A DNA stretch of 64,000 nucleotides, from NCBI RefSeq assembly GCF_013282725.1, contig NZ_CP054043.1, positions 3,162,001 to 3,226,000 of the forward strand, read 5' to 3'. Numbering within the stretch: the stretch's first letter is position 1; every line of letters begins with the position of its first letter. Positions 52,790-63,062 of the stretch are shown in pieces. The notes under the pieces are model-generated. The model was not told the DNA's origin, searched no databases, and saw nothing but the letters and a program-made list of their open reading frames with translations. The DNA is from Yersinia mollaretii ATCC 43969 (GTDB lineage: Bacteria; Pseudomonadota; Gammaproteobacteria; Enterobacterales; Enterobacteriaceae). Position numbers and translations under genes: made by a program.

Positions 52790-54871
52790 TTAGAGGGCGA
52801 AGGATAACCGGTTGCGGCCCGCGTGTTTAGCTGCGTAACAGGCGATATCAGCTTGGCGCATAGCTTGCGCGGCGGTCTCAATTTGGCGGTTAAAAGGAAC
52901 GGCACCTAAACTTGCAGTAAAGGCATAGGATTGACCGTGCCAATGGAACTGGATGGCGGCAATGTCAGCGACGACTTGCTCCAGAATCTCTGTTGCTGGG
53001 GCGTTCTTGCAATTAAACAGCACGATAGCAAACTCATCGCCGCCTAAGCGGGCCACAATATCGTTTTCACGCACCGCTTGTTGCATCGTTTGGGCCACCA
53101 TCCGCAACACCATATCACCCGCTTCATGACCTGCGGTATCATTGACTTCCTTGAAGTAATCTAAATCGACATAACAGAGAATGTGCTGCTCATTCTCACC
53201 CAATTGGCTGATGGCATGGGTTAGCCGCTCCTCCAGTCGCCGCCGATTAATCAGGCCAGTCAACATGTCATGGTTCGCCTGATATTGCAGCTCGCGCTGT
53301 TCATGGCGTGCCCGTGTGACATCCTGAAACACCACAACAGCGCCAGTAAGTTGGTTGTCACGATCGCGAATCGGCGAAGCTGAACAGCGAATCTCCTGCC
53401 GTTCACCCTGACTTGATAGCAACTGACTGCCTTCCGGCAATAAAGTATGACGCCCTTCACTCAGGCACTGGTTGAAGGCCACCAGATGATTTTTATCCTG
53501 TAGCGGGGACCATAAAATAAACACCTCTTCAATCGGCAGGCCGCAGGATTCATTCTGGCTTCGGCCCGTCATCTCTTCGGCTTTAGGGTTCATTAATACA
53601 ACGCGGCCTTCACAGTCGAGAGAGATAATTCCCTCCTGAATAGATGACAAGACCCGATGTAGCTGCTCGCGCTCTTCATAACGGGCCACTTCACTGGCCC
53701 GTAGGGCATCTTCGCGTTGTTTTCGCTCACTCATATCACGGATTATTTTGGCATAACCCAGCAGTTTGCCGTTATGGTCATGGACCACGGTAATGACGGT
53801 GACCGCCCAAAAACGGGTCATATCTTTGCGAACCAGCCAACCTTCGCGCTCGATTCGGCCCGCAGAGGCGGCGGTTTTCAGTAGTTTTTCCGGCAGCCCG
53901 GCGGCGATATCCTCAGGCAAAAAGAAACAGCCGAAATGCTGGGCGATGATCTCATTGCTGGCATAGCCGATATTGCGTTCTGCACCGTGGTTCCAAGTAT
54001 TGACCCGGCCCCAAGGATCAAGCATTAAGATGGCGTAGTCCTCAACGGTATCGACCATCAGGCGAAAACGCTCTTCGCTGATGCGCAATGCCTCTTCCCG
54101 CTGGCGGCGTTCAGTCAGGTCGCGGACAATTTTGGTAAAGCCCAATAGCTTTCCGCTGTCATCATGCATCGGGTTGATCGCCACACTCGCCCAGTAGCGG
54201 ATACCATTTTTGCGCACATGCCAACCTTCGGTCTGAAAATTACCTTCAGCGGTGGCTTTGGCGAGCGATTTTTCCGGCAGGCCCGCCGAGATATCCTCTT
54301 GAGTGAACAGCAGGGCAAAGTGTTCACCAATGATTTCATCAGGGGTATACCCCTCGTTGCGTTCTCCGCCTTTATTCCAGGTCAGAATACGTCCGTGGGT
54401 ATCTATCATGTAGATAGCATAATCTTCCACTTCACTGATCAGGTGACGAAACAGCTCTTCACTTTTGCGCAGGGCATTTTCCCGCTGCCATTTATCGGTC
54501 AGATCGCGGGTAACATGCACAAAACCTTGCAGATTATTATCGGCGTCATGCAGTGCATTGAGGGTGAGATTGCCCCAAAAGCGTTTGCCATTTTTCCGCA
54601 CGCGCCAGCCCTGAGTTTCATAATGACCAAACTGATTGGCGTGCTGTAGCCCTTTGGCGGGCAATTGCCCAGCCAAATCTTCTGGGGTGTAGAACAGTTC
54701 GAAAGATTGACCAATGATCTCTTCAGCGCCGTAGCCGGTATTGCGCTCTGCACCGCTGTTCCAAGTCAGGATATGCCCTTGAGCATCAATGATGTATATG
54801 GCGTAGTCATCAACGGCTTCAATTAATAGCCGGAAAATGTGATCGTCAAATGATGCCGGATGCAGAGCCAT
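52790..54871 (-). CDS. Multi-PAS GGDEF diguanylate cyclase
   Basis: 693 residues: three closely similar PAS units (about 10-130, 135-255, 260-385; each with YAIYIIDAQGHILTWNSGAERN-type signatures), a fourth PAS (about 395-515), then GGDEF with the intact RLGGDEF and DYFKEVND. It lacks EAL. The three repeated PAS units probably arose by internal duplication. Soluble; senses an unknown ligand. A near-twin role to the 34684 cyclase. Confidence 0.92.
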   Translation of the reverse strand: MALHPASFDDHIFRLLIEAVDDYAIYIIDAQGHILTWNSGAERNTGYGAEEIIGQSFELFYTPEDLAGQLPAKGLQHANQFGHYETQGWRVRKNGKRFWGNLTLNALHDADNNLQGFVHVTRDLTDKWQRENALRKSEELFRHLISEVEDYAIYMIDTHGRILTWNKGGERNEGYTPDEIIGEHFALLFTQEDISAGLPEKSLAKATAEGNFQTEGWHVRKNGIRYWASVAINPMHDDSGKLLGFTKIVRDLTERRQREEALRISEERFRLMVDTVEDYAILMLDPWGRVNTWNHGAERNIGYASNEIIAQHFGCFFLPEDIAAGLPEKLLKTAASAGRIEREGWLVRKDMTRFWAVTVITVVHDHNGKLLGYAKIIRDMSERKQREDALRASEVARYEEREQLHRVLSSIQEGIISLDCEGRVVLMNPKAEEMTGRSQNESCGLPIEEVFILWSPLQDKNHLVAFNQCLSEGRHTLLPEGSQLLSSQGERQEIRCSASPIRDRDNQLTGAVVVFQDVTRARHEQRELQYQANHDMLTGLINRRRLEERLTHAISQLGENEQHILCYVDLDYFKEVNDTAGHEAGDMVLRMVAQTMQQAVRENDIVARLGGDEFAIVLFNCKNAPATEILEQVVADIAAIQFHWHGQSYAFTASLGAVPFNRQIETAAQAMRQADIACYAAKHAGRNRLSFAL

Positions 54872-55465
54872 ATCGGTATTTCCTTGAATTTTTATTCAGT
54901 ACGCCATGGCTGAGCAGAACGATAGCCAGAAGCTTTAATCTGTTATTACGACAAAAGTGATGCGCTAGTTTATCGCTAACCCAAGAAAGTAGGTAATAAG
55001 ATTTTTATTAAAATCAATCACCAATAAAGCAAAGTGGACGTCACAAATATCAGGTGAGTAATTGGATTGACCTATCAAGCCAGTGGTGGCGGGGTTGCAA
55101 GCGATTTTTTGCCCAAGCCGATATAGGCTAAGGAATAATAGTTCACCATGCTAATAATAGGGGTGAATTCGAACGGAAGATGGGGAGGAAATGACTTAAG
55201 TGGGGAGGCTAATTATTTTTTATCTCTATAAATTCAATTTTAGGAATAATTTTACTTTAATTTCTTTCTATATCAGTGGGCAATAACGTTACCGAGAGTG
55301 ATCATGCTTTTCACACAGTTGCTCTAATTTTTTTACCACCCGAAAAATATTCCCCATGAAGCGCAGAAATGCTTGCATCGACTGATGTTATCAGGATAAT
55401 TCTGAATCCTTATAATAAGCATTCTCATTGCTAACAAATTTGCGAACTTCAGGGGCATCAACACA
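54872..55465 (+). promoter_or_regulatory. Upstream region of the siderophore receptor with candidate Fur site
   Basis: 594 bases without genes. Around 55412-55431, AATAAGC-ATTCTCATT-type sequence resembles a Fur box (hexamer repeat NATWAT), 35-50 bases before the receptor ATG. A weaker match than the mntP box. Confidence 0.5.
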
Positions 55466-57742
55466 ATGAATCAATCAATCTCCATCCACGCGGATCAGAA
55501 ACGGCTTGCGCCGCGTCTTCTGTGCGTCATGATCGGTGCTGCACTCGGCACCTTATCGGCATCGGCATGGGCCGCGACCACCACGGAAAATGCGGTTGAA
55601 AACGCCAAAAAAACCAGTGCCGTAGCAGATACTGCGAAGAGTGATGAGAGCAAAAAAACGGACACCATCACGGTCGTCGGGACGCAGGAAACATTCCGTG
55701 CTGGCGGTAATGATCTTATCCCAACCTATCTGGATGGTCAGGTGGCGAATGGTGGCCGTATTGGCTTCCTTGGGCAGCAAGATGCCCGTAATGTGCCTTT
55801 TAACGTGATTGGTTACACCTCCAAACTGGTAGAAGATCAGCAGGCGCGGACACTGGCTGATGTGGTCAGAAATGATGCTTCAGTACAGAATGTGCGTGGC
55901 TATGGTAATGCATCACAGAACTTTCGCATTCGTGGTTTTAACCTTGATGGCGATGACATTTCGTTCGGCGGTTTGTTCGGTGTGTTGCCACGTCAGGTGA
56001 TTGATACCAGCATGGTTGAGCGGGTTGAAGTGTTTAAAGGCCCGAACGTGTTTGTGAATGGTATCTCGCCAAGCGGCAGTGGTGTGGGTGGGATGATCAA
56101 TCTGGAACCTAAACGCGCCAGTGATACCCCACTGACTCGCGTTAGCTTGGATTATACCTCTTCCTCCCAAGTGGGGGGCGCGCTGGATGTGGGTCGCCGT
56201 TTTGGGGACAATGATCAGTTCGGTGTGCGAGTGAATGCGCTGCACCGTGAAGGTGAAACAGCTATTCATGACCAGAAAGAGCGCACAACCGCACTCTCTA
56301 CCGGTTTAGATTACCGGGGTGAACGCGCTCGTACCTCTTTGGATGTCGGTTATCAAAAGCAGACGGTTCACGGTATGCGGACTGATGTTGCCATTGGTAG
56401 CGCAACAGTGATCCCAGAACCGCCAGCGGCGACTTTGAACTATGGTCAGCAGTGGGTCTATACCGACATGGCCACCACCTTTGGTATGCTGCGCAGCGAG
56501 TATGATGTCAGCCAGAACTGGACGGTGTATGGCACTCTCGGTGCTAGCCACAATGACGAAACTGGGCAATACGGTTCGCCGACGCTGACCAGTGCTAATA
56601 ATGGTGATGCCACCATCAGCCGTCTGTATGTGCCTTATGTCTCTGACTCTATTGCGGGTTTAGGTGGTGTTCGTGGGCATTTCGATACTGGCCCGATTTT
56701 GCATAAAGTGAATATCGGTTATGCCGCTAACTACCGTAAAGCAAAATCCGCGTTCAACATGTCTGAGCCGGTAGGCACGAATATCTATAATCCGGGTGTG
56801 GTTCCTTTCCCTCCGACATCGAGCCTGCCGGGTTATGTCAGTGCAAATCAGGACCCAACGCTCAACAGCCAAGTTCGCGCCAGCAGCATTTCAGTGTCTG
56901 ATACCTTATCGGCGATGGATGATAAAGTGCAGTTGATGCTGGGTCTGCGCCGTCAGGAAGTGGTTATTCGCAACTTCGACAATGGCGTAGCGGATAGCAA
57001 AAACGTGCAAGATGCCATGAAAGTGACACCTGTCTATGGCCTGTTGGTTAAGCCGTGGGAGAACGTTTCACTCTATGCTAACCATATTGAAGCATTGTCA
57101 CCGGGCAGAGTGGCACCTTGGTATACCGCAAATGCGGGTAATGTTACTGGGATTATTCATGCCAAACAGAATGAGATGGGTGTGAAGTTTGATAACAAAC
57201 GCTATGGCGGTACCTTGGCGCTGTTTGAAATCACCCGACCTGCCGGCGCGATTGATGCGGCAACGAATATGTACACCTTGAGTGGTGAACAGCGTAACCG
57301 TGGTGTTGAGCTGAACGTATTCGGTGAACCGGTGTTTGGTACTCGCCTGTTAGGGAGTGCTGTGTGGCTGGATCCAGTTCTGACCGAAGCACAAGACAGT
57401 AAAAATAATGGTAATTATGCTGTGGGTGTTGCCCGCTATCAGTTGGTGTTTGGTGGTGAGTACGATATTAAAGCGGTTGAAGGGTTAACCGCGACTGGAA
57501 CCGTGACCCGCTCTGGTTCTCAATATGCTAACCAAGAAAATACCTTAAAACTGAAACCGTGGACTCGTCTGGATCTGGGGGTGCGCTACACCATGCCACT
57601 GAAAGAGACCAATCTGATCTGGCGTGCCAATGTTGAGAACGTCACCAACGAGCGCTATTGGGAATCGGTTGAAGACACCGGCACGTATATGTATCAAGGC
57701 AATCCACGTGAGCTGAAACTGTCTGTTTCAATGGACTTCTGA
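55466..57742 (+). CDS. fcuA: TonB-dependent ferrichrome receptor (FcuA)
   Basis: 758 residues, as recalled for Y. enterocolitica FcuA. Signal peptide (~1-36), TonB box DTITVVG near residue 66, plug domain (FRIRGFNLDGDDISFGGLFG), then a 22-strand barrel ending with aromatic F (KLSVSMDF). Imports ferric hydroxamate siderophores. No ABC transporter is adjacent, as for many TonB receptors. Fur control is likely. Confidence 0.9.
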   Translation: MNQSISIHADQKRLAPRLLCVMIGAALGTLSASAWAATTTENAVENAKKTSAVADTAKSDESKKTDTITVVGTQETFRAGGNDLIPTYLDGQVANGGRIGFLGQQDARNVPFNVIGYTSKLVEDQQARTLADVVRNDASVQNVRGYGNASQNFRIRGFNLDGDDISFGGLFGVLPRQVIDTSMVERVEVFKGPNVFVNGISPSGSGVGGMINLEPKRASDTPLTRVSLDYTSSSQVGGALDVGRRFGDNDQFGVRVNALHREGETAIHDQKERTTALSTGLDYRGERARTSLDVGYQKQTVHGMRTDVAIGSATVIPEPPAATLNYGQQWVYTDMATTFGMLRSEYDVSQNWTVYGTLGASHNDETGQYGSPTLTSANNGDATISRLYVPYVSDSIAGLGGVRGHFDTGPILHKVNIGYAANYRKAKSAFNMSEPVGTNIYNPGVVPFPPTSSLPGYVSANQDPTLNSQVRASSISVSDTLSAMDDKVQLMLGLRRQEVVIRNFDNGVADSKNVQDAMKVTPVYGLLVKPWENVSLYANHIEALSPGRVAPWYTANAGNVTGIIHAKQNEMGVKFDNKRYGGTLALFEITRPAGAIDAATNMYTLSGEQRNRGVELNVFGEPVFGTRLLGSAVWLDPVLTEAQDSKNNGNYAVGVARYQLVFGGEYDIKAVEGLTATGTVTRSGSQYANQENTLKLKPWTRLDLGVRYTMPLKETNLIWRANVENVTNERYWESVEDTGTYMYQGNPRELKLSVSMDF

Positions 57743-57800
57743 TGCTAAGTTAGATATTCGACATCTGCTCAATAAAAAGGCTGAGACTCGATCAGGAACG

Positions 57801-57920
57801 GTGAGGACAGGCGGAAGAGTAAAGCGTCCGCGCCAGGGATGGCGCGGCTCGAGCCTCCAGGGACGCTTATTTTTACAAAGGGAATACGGCGTCTTTACGA
57901 TCCGCCTGTTCTCTCCGCCG
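57801..57920. repeat. Palindromic MITE-like repeat (Yersinia YPAL-like)
   Basis: Terminal inverted arms near GACAGGCGGA…GTAAAG (57806-57824) and its reverse at 57891-57910, with an inner hairpin CGCGCC…GGCGCG around 57829-57846. It lies between the fcuA stop and a terminator, a usual place for Yersinia palindromic repeats. Identity with YPAL is from memory. Confidence 0.65.
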
Positions 57921-57942
57921 CTGGCCCTTTGTCAAAAACCTT

Positions 57943-57982
57943 AAACCCCGCCTCTCTTGAAGAGTGCGGGGTTTCTTTTTTT
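57943..57982 (+). terminator. Terminator between fcuA and mntP
   Basis: AAACCCCGC…GCGGGGTTT hairpin followed by CTTTTTTT on the plus strand; probably serves fcuA and, with weaker T-run, mntP. Confidence 0.9.
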
Positions 57983-58026
57983 ATGCTGACTTTATTTCAC
58001 GGTGAGAATAAAAGAGCCACGCCTGA

Positions 58027-58596
58027 TCAGGCAAGACGATAAATATGCTCATACAGAATATTAAAGCCGATACCAATCAGCACCATCCCACCCATAATTT
58101 CGGCCCGTTTACCCAACAGTGGGCCAATGTAGCGACCAATCAGCATACCGAGTGTTGCCATAATCATGGTGGCTAACCCAATCGCCATTGCGGTGTGAAC
58201 AATGTTCACTTGCAAGAACGCCAGGCCGACGCCAATGGCCATGGCATCGAGACTGGTGGCAATGGCGGTCATGACCAAGACCCAGAAACTGTGGCTGCGC
58301 ATTTTTTCGGTTTCTTCGACTTGCTTCTTCGCACCTTCAAAAATCATGCGGCAACCCAGAATAAACAGCAGGCTGAAAGCAATCCAGTGATCCCACTCCA
58401 GAATATATTGACTGGCGAACAGGCCGATACACCAACCAATCAGTGGGGTAATAGCTTCTATTACGCCAAATATCAGGCCGGTACGCAGGGCTTCTCTAAA
58501 ACGGGGTTTGTGCAGGCTCGCACCTTTACCAATAGATGCAGCAAATGCATCCATAGACATAGCAAAAGCAAGAATAAGTGTTGCAGATAGATTCAT
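58027..58596 (-). CDS. mntP: Manganese exporter MntP
   Basis: 189 residues, six membrane helices, with conserved acidic helix ends [14 protein letters not shown] and [12 protein letters not shown] (the two Asp motifs of MntP). Exports Mn2+. Preceded by a manganese riboswitch and a strong Fur box, so expression follows both Mn and Fe status. In the same order as E. coli (rlmA-mntP-yobD-man). Confidence 0.94.
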   Translation of the reverse strand: MNLSATLILAFAMSMDAFAASIGKGASLHKPRFREALRTGLIFGVIEAITPLIGWCIGLFASQYILEWDHWIAFSLLFILGCRMIFEGAKKQVEETEKMRSHSFWVLVMTAIATSLDAMAIGVGLAFLQVNIVHTAMAIGLATMIMATLGMLIGRYIGPLLGKRAEIMGGMVLIGIGFNILYEHIYRLA

Positions 58597-58661
58597 AGAA
58601 ATAAACTCGGCCGGGCGGCTCCATATACACGTAACCCACCCCCAACCTAACGACGGAGCTA

Positions 58662-58800
58662 CGTGTCTATGGTCTCGCCAACCTTACCTGGCTGCTCGCA
58701 CCACGTTTCAATAGATGAAACGAGTATGTTGATACGAGCGTTTCTGTTTATCGCACTATTAAAAATAGAACGAATAGAAACCGGCTACTCCCCATGAACG
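58662..58800 (-). ncRNA. yybP-ykoY manganese riboswitch upstream of mntP
   Basis: Minus strand shows GGGGAGTAGCCGG (58781-58793) and GGCGAGACC (58671-58679), the two conserved loop segments of the yybP-ykoY family, with helical segments between. E. coli mntP has the same element. It turns on translation or transcription when Mn2+ is bound. Confidence 0.85.
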
Positions 58801-58867
58801 GCGCAACCTTAACATATAAATTCTCATATCGACAACCCTAAAAATAATATGGCAACCCATTGGAGTT

Positions 58868-58886
58868 GATAATGATTTTCATTATC
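58868..58886. promoter_or_regulatory. Near-perfect Fur box upstream of mntP
   Basis: GATAATGATTTTCATTATC, differing from the 19-base Fur consensus at two central positions. It sits just upstream of the riboswitch, in the promoter area. Confidence 0.85.
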
Positions 58887-59021
58887 GGATTTTTATTTAT
58901 AAGTAGGGTATATAAGCATCAATAACGGTGTGGAAATAAGGCGAGGAGGGGGGGAGAGATTGCTGGGAAATTAATCTGTTAAGCAAAAGTAAAATAGATT
59001 CATTTCCCAGAGGATAAAGCT

Positions 59022-59483
59022 TTATGCTTGATTTTCAATGAAAAAGTTATAGATTTTTTCTAAATCATCCAATTGGCTGACTTGAATAAGTAACTTACGC
59101 TGCTCTAACTCTATGACTAAGATACCATCTTCAGATAAATTCATGCTTTTTATTCGGCTATATTCAATAAAAGCATTAGCGTAGAAGAACCCTGTATTTT
59201 TAAACAACAGTTTAGGCCAACGGATATAAGAGATATAAACCGCAATTAAGGCTAAACCCACTAATAAATAAGTGGTTAATGGTGCACCCTGCGCCATGAC
59301 ATTATTGTAAATGAGGATAGCAATCAGCCCGACAAAGATGGCGCAGTCGATTTTGCTTTTACGTTTCAGGTTAACTTGTAGCCGGGTTTTACCTTTCATC
59401 ATATTCATGATGAATTCATCATAGATGGCATAAGCAAGCAGTAGGGCAATAAAGACAACGAGAATGATATCGGTAACCGACAT
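59022..59483 (-). CDS. yobD: YobD membrane protein (UPF0266)
   Basis: 153 residues from the Met at 59483 ([20 protein letters not shown]); the frame to 59615 overlaps manZ. Four hydrophobic segments. Follows manZ, the E. coli order. Function unknown. Confidence 0.88.
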   Translation of the reverse strand: MSVTDIILVVFIALLLAYAIYDEFIMNMMKGKTRLQVNLKRKSKIDCAIFVGLIAILIYNNVMAQGAPLTTYLLVGLALIAVYISYIRWPKLLFKNTGFFYANAFIEYSRIKSMNLSEDGILVIELEQRKLLIQVSQLDDLEKIYNFFIENQA

Positions 59484-59548
59484 GCAACAACTCCCAAAAT
59501 AGAAAACCGGGAGTATGCTCCCGGTTTTAGTGCAATCTAATGGTTCAA

Positions 59549-60430
59549 TTATGGTGCGAGGAAGCCGATCCAGTAGCCGAAGATACCGATGGCGAAGAAG
59601 CCCATAATAATCCACAGTGCGTTAACTTTGCGGCGTAACAGCCACATACACCCGAAGGTCAACAGCAGCGGGACTAAGCCTGGCATCAACTGATCCAAGA
59701 TGGTTTGCACCGTCGTGACCGTGGTCTCGCCAACTTGGTTGGTTATCTTGGAGACCACCACCGGTATGTTGACGTGAGTCCACTTGTTCACCAAGGCCCC
59801 CATCACAAACAGGCCGAGGATAGACGCCCCTTCCGTCAGTTTTTGCAGCAGGCCGCCGTCCATATCGCTGACGATATTGACGCCTTTTTTATAGCCGTAG
59901 GCCACACCGTAATAACGGGTCAGCAGACGTACCAAGTTAAACAGCACAAAGAACAGCAGTGGGCCAAGTAAGCTACCGCTCATCGCGATACCGGCACCGA
60001 GAGCCGCTAACACCGGGCGAACAGTCCCCCAGAAGATTGGGTCACCGACACCGGCCAGCGGCCCCATCAGACCGACTTTGATCCCGTTAATGGCCGCATC
60101 GTCAATCTCAGCACCATTGGCTTTCTGCTCTTCCATCGCCAGCGTCACACCCAGAATGGGGGCAGCAACGAAGGGTTGGGTGTTGAAGAATTCCAAGTGG
60201 CGTTTGATTGCCTGTTTGCGCTCTTCCGAGTTCTCTGGGTACAGGCGACGGATCGCGGGCACCATAGAGAAGCAGAAGCCTAGCGCCTGCATACGTTCGA
60301 AGTTCCACGACCCTTGGAAGAGGTTAGAGCGGATAAACACACCGCGAATGTCGGCGGGCGTGAGTTTCTTTTCGCCAGTTGTTGTTTTATCAACACTGGT
60401 TTTATCAAGCACAGTTGTTGTATCAACCAT
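59549..60430 (-). CDS. manZ: Mannose PTS IID component ManZ
   Basis: 293 residues from the Met at 60430 (MVDTTTV). IID family: [26 protein letters not shown] and [17 protein letters not shown]. Forms the sugar channel with ManY. The gap to manY is 15 bases. Confidence 0.94.
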   Translation of the reverse strand: MVDTTTVLDKTSVDKTTTGEKKLTPADIRGVFIRSNLFQGSWNFERMQALGFCFSMVPAIRRLYPENSEERKQAIKRHLEFFNTQPFVAAPILGVTLAMEEQKANGAEIDDAAINGIKVGLMGPLAGVGDPIFWGTVRPVLAALGAGIAMSGSLLGPLLFFVLFNLVRLLTRYYGVAYGYKKGVNIVSDMDGGLLQKLTEGASILGLFVMGALVNKWTHVNIPVVVSKITNQVGETTVTTVQTILDQLMPGLVPLLLTFGCMWLLRRKVNALWIIMGFFAIGIFGYWIGFLAP

Positions 60431-60445
60431 TTCTCTCACCTATTC

Positions 60446-61243
60446 CTAGTCTAATTCGTTATCAAGATCGTTATTGGCCGGGCCAGACTGTACAACCTGA
60501 GACTTGTTGTATTTCGGGCTGAGCTGGATATAAAGCAGGGCCATAACCACACCAATAACACCCAGAGCCACCAGGTTGAAGTTGGTAAATGCAGCAGTAA
60601 CGAAGCCTAAGTAGAAGAATGGCATCAGGTAGCCAGCACGCATCATGTTGATAACCATGGCGTAACCGACTACGACGATCATACCACCGGCGATGTTCAG
60701 ACCACTGGTAACCACATCAGGAATCGAGCTGAGCAGCATCTGAACTTCAGATGTCCCAACAGACAGGGCAACGATCAGGGCAGGGATAGCGATACGCATC
60801 GCCTGCAAGAACAGGGCAGAAATGTGAATCCAAGTTATCGCGCGAAGGCTGCCACGTTCAGCTGCTCCATCGGCGGCGTGTTGGAAGGCCACAGTGATAG
60901 TACGAACGATAATGGTTAATACCTGACCGGCCGCTGCCAGCGGAATAGCCAGTGCGATACCCGCACCGATGTCTTGACCGCCTGCAATAACCAGAATGGT
61001 AGAGATGATCGATGCCAGAGCGGCATCAGGTGCCACTGCGGCCCCGATGTTCATCCAGCCGAGTGCGATCATTTCCAAAGTACCACCGATAATAATACCG
61101 GTTTTCATATCACCCAGCACCAGACCGACTAAGGTACAGGCGACGAGGGGACGGTGGAATTGGAACTCATCCAGGATGGAACCCATCCCGGCGATACAAG
61201 CAACTATGAATATCAGCACAATCTGAAGAGTTGTGATCTCCAT
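60446..61243 (-). CDS. manY: Mannose PTS IIC component ManY
   Basis: 265 residues with several membrane helices; motifs GGTLEMIALGWMNIGAAVAPDAALA and the start MEITTLQIVLIFIVACIAG match IIC-Man. Also the receptor for lambda-like DNA injection and class II bacteriocins in related bacteria. 92 bases after manX. Confidence 0.94.
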   Translation of the reverse strand: MEITTLQIVLIFIVACIAGMGSILDEFQFHRPLVACTLVGLVLGDMKTGIIIGGTLEMIALGWMNIGAAVAPDAALASIISTILVIAGGQDIGAGIALAIPLAAAGQVLTIIVRTITVAFQHAADGAAERGSLRAITWIHISALFLQAMRIAIPALIVALSVGTSEVQMLLSSIPDVVTSGLNIAGGMIVVVGYAMVINMMRAGYLMPFFYLGFVTAAFTNFNLVALGVIGVVMALLYIQLSPKYNKSQVVQSGPANNDLDNELD

Positions 61244-61335
61244 TGTACTTCTCCTATGACCAAAAAAGCTGAGTAAAAATAACCGTGCTCCAAAACAGAA
61301 CAGGGCATAACCTTGCTACGTCGTTTTTAGTAAAG

Positions 61336-62310
61336 CTATTTATTAAGTTTGCTAATCAAGTCCATCATTTTGAGCCGGCTATCCGAAGAGACTTTCCGAA
61401 CTTCCAGTTCAATACCGCGCGCATTTAACTTATTAAATGCTTCAATATCTTTTTCATCGACGGAGACCGCATTATTCACCTGGGTTTTACCCTGACGGAA
61501 TGCCATACCACCAATATTGACTGACTTAATATCCACGCCAGCCTCAACCATACGCACGACGTCAGTTGGGTTGGTAAATAACAGCATGACCCGATCTTTG
61601 GCATATTTCGGGTTGTTGTAGACGCGGATAGCTTTTTCGACATCAACGACGTGCGCGGTGACACCTGGAGGGGCAACTTGTTTGAGCAAGGTGCTACGCA
61701 TTTTGTCAGCAGCGACTTCATCACTGACCACAATAATGCGGCTTACGTTAGTTTCTTTGGTCCAACGCGTGGCGACCTGACCATGGATTAAGCGATCATC
61801 AATACGCACCAGCCCGAATTTCATGTGATCATTCGGACCTAAAGCGACAGCGGGTGCCTTGGCTTTTGGTGCTGGAGCAGTTTGTTGCGTCTCGGGCTTA
61901 TCACTCTTAACTTCAGGCGCTTTCAGTGCTTTAACGCCTTCACGACCTGTTTCCACCGCGACTTTTACCAATTCGGCAAATGACGGGTTATCATCACGGG
62001 CCATAAAGGTTTCAGCCAGCATCGGAATGTTAACCCCGGTGACGACCTCATAGTTCTCTTTATCGACGGCAATGCGACTGGCAGCGTTAAACGGGCTACC
62101 ACCCCAAGTATCAACCAAGAATAAGACACCTTGGCTGGTCTCTAATCCGGTCAATTTACCGTTGTATTTTTCAATCAACGTTTCGGCATTCTCACCTGGG
62201 ACGAAATCGATATAAGCGACGTTATCTTGCTCGCCCAATATCATTTCAGCTGTTTTCAGCAGTTGTTCTGCCGCAGCCCCATGTGTGCCAATGATAATAG
62301 CTATACTCAC
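61336..62310 (-). CDS. manX: Mannose PTS IIAB component ManX
   Basis: 324 residues. IIA with phospho-His10 (IIGTHGAAAEQLL), an Ala/Pro linker (about 130-160), then IIB with phospho-His in RIDDRLIHGQV. Takes phosphate from HPr and phosphorylates mannose, glucose and amino sugars entering by ManYZ. First gene of manXYZ; CRP-like site upstream. Confidence 0.95.
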   Translation of the reverse strand: MSIAIIIGTHGAAAEQLLKTAEMILGEQDNVAYIDFVPGENAETLIEKYNGKLTGLETSQGVLFLVDTWGGSPFNAASRIAVDKENYEVVTGVNIPMLAETFMARDDNPSFAELVKVAVETGREGVKALKAPEVKSDKPETQQTAPAPKAKAPAVALGPNDHMKFGLVRIDDRLIHGQVATRWTKETNVSRIIVVSDEVAADKMRSTLLKQVAPPGVTAHVVDVEKAIRVYNNPKYAKDRVMLLFTNPTDVVRMVEAGVDIKSVNIGGMAFRQGKTQVNNAVSVDEKDIEAFNKLNARGIELEVRKVSSDSRLKMMDLISKLNK

Positions 62311-63062
62311 TCGCTACCCCCTCTGTTAACTCAGAATTGAGTTCTCGCACGTAACAGAAATACCCGTATTCACCAACATCACTTCGGTACACATTGAATC
62401 TATTATGATAGTCACAATATCTATTCACTGCTGGCGATTTATACGTTACAGCAATGAATCGATTCAGGTTGATACCACAATGAGGTTGGATGTGATTTAT
62501 TTTAGTCAGTGAAAAAATAAATTATGTGACGGTGCTCATTTATTGGGACATGTTATGAATGATTTCGCTTACTTGGACGATTATTAGACACATACATGAG
62601 CAGTATTGATGTGTTTGATCTCTAAAACATTCATCACAGTAGGTGTGGTGTGTTTAATATTTATGCGATTTGTATGAATGTTGGCAGATGACACACATTG
62701 GATGAGGGAGGGCGCATCGTCGTGACAGAACATCGCGGACATAAAATGGGGGAATATAATGGGTTAGGTAATAAATCCCACTATGCTGATAAAAAAAATC
62801 CTGATAAAGTTAACGGCTCTTTTAATTGTCAGGAGTTAAGGGCCTCAGCTCTCCCTATGGACTGTCACCGAAGTTACTGTTTATTTAGCGTTAATACCCA
62901 GCCAGTGGGTCTAAATCTGGTTATCCCATCACGCACTTTTGCTGCGTATAATTTCACCCGATCCTTCTGCGTATCTATACTGACAACCGTACAGCGGCAT
63001 TTTGCTGCGTCTGTTGCCGGGCGCGCATCATTTGAATCGTGTTCTTATTTTCGGAGTCTGAC
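62311..63062. other. Divergent regulatory region of manXYZ and yoaE
   Basis: No supported gene; the plus-strand frame 62698-63075 is weak and lacks any family. In E. coli manX is controlled by CRP, Mlc and NagC, and the SgrS small RNA acts on its start. Confidence 0.5.
62525..62540. promoter_or_regulatory. Candidate CRP site upstream of manX
   Basis: TGTGA-N6-TCATT, an 8/10 match to the CRP core, about 215 bases before manX. Distance is long but similar to distal sites in E. coli. Confidence 0.5.

Noticed and set aside
57839..58042. 67-residue plus-strand frame after fcuA
   Set aside because: Runs through the palindromic repeat and terminator; not a gene.
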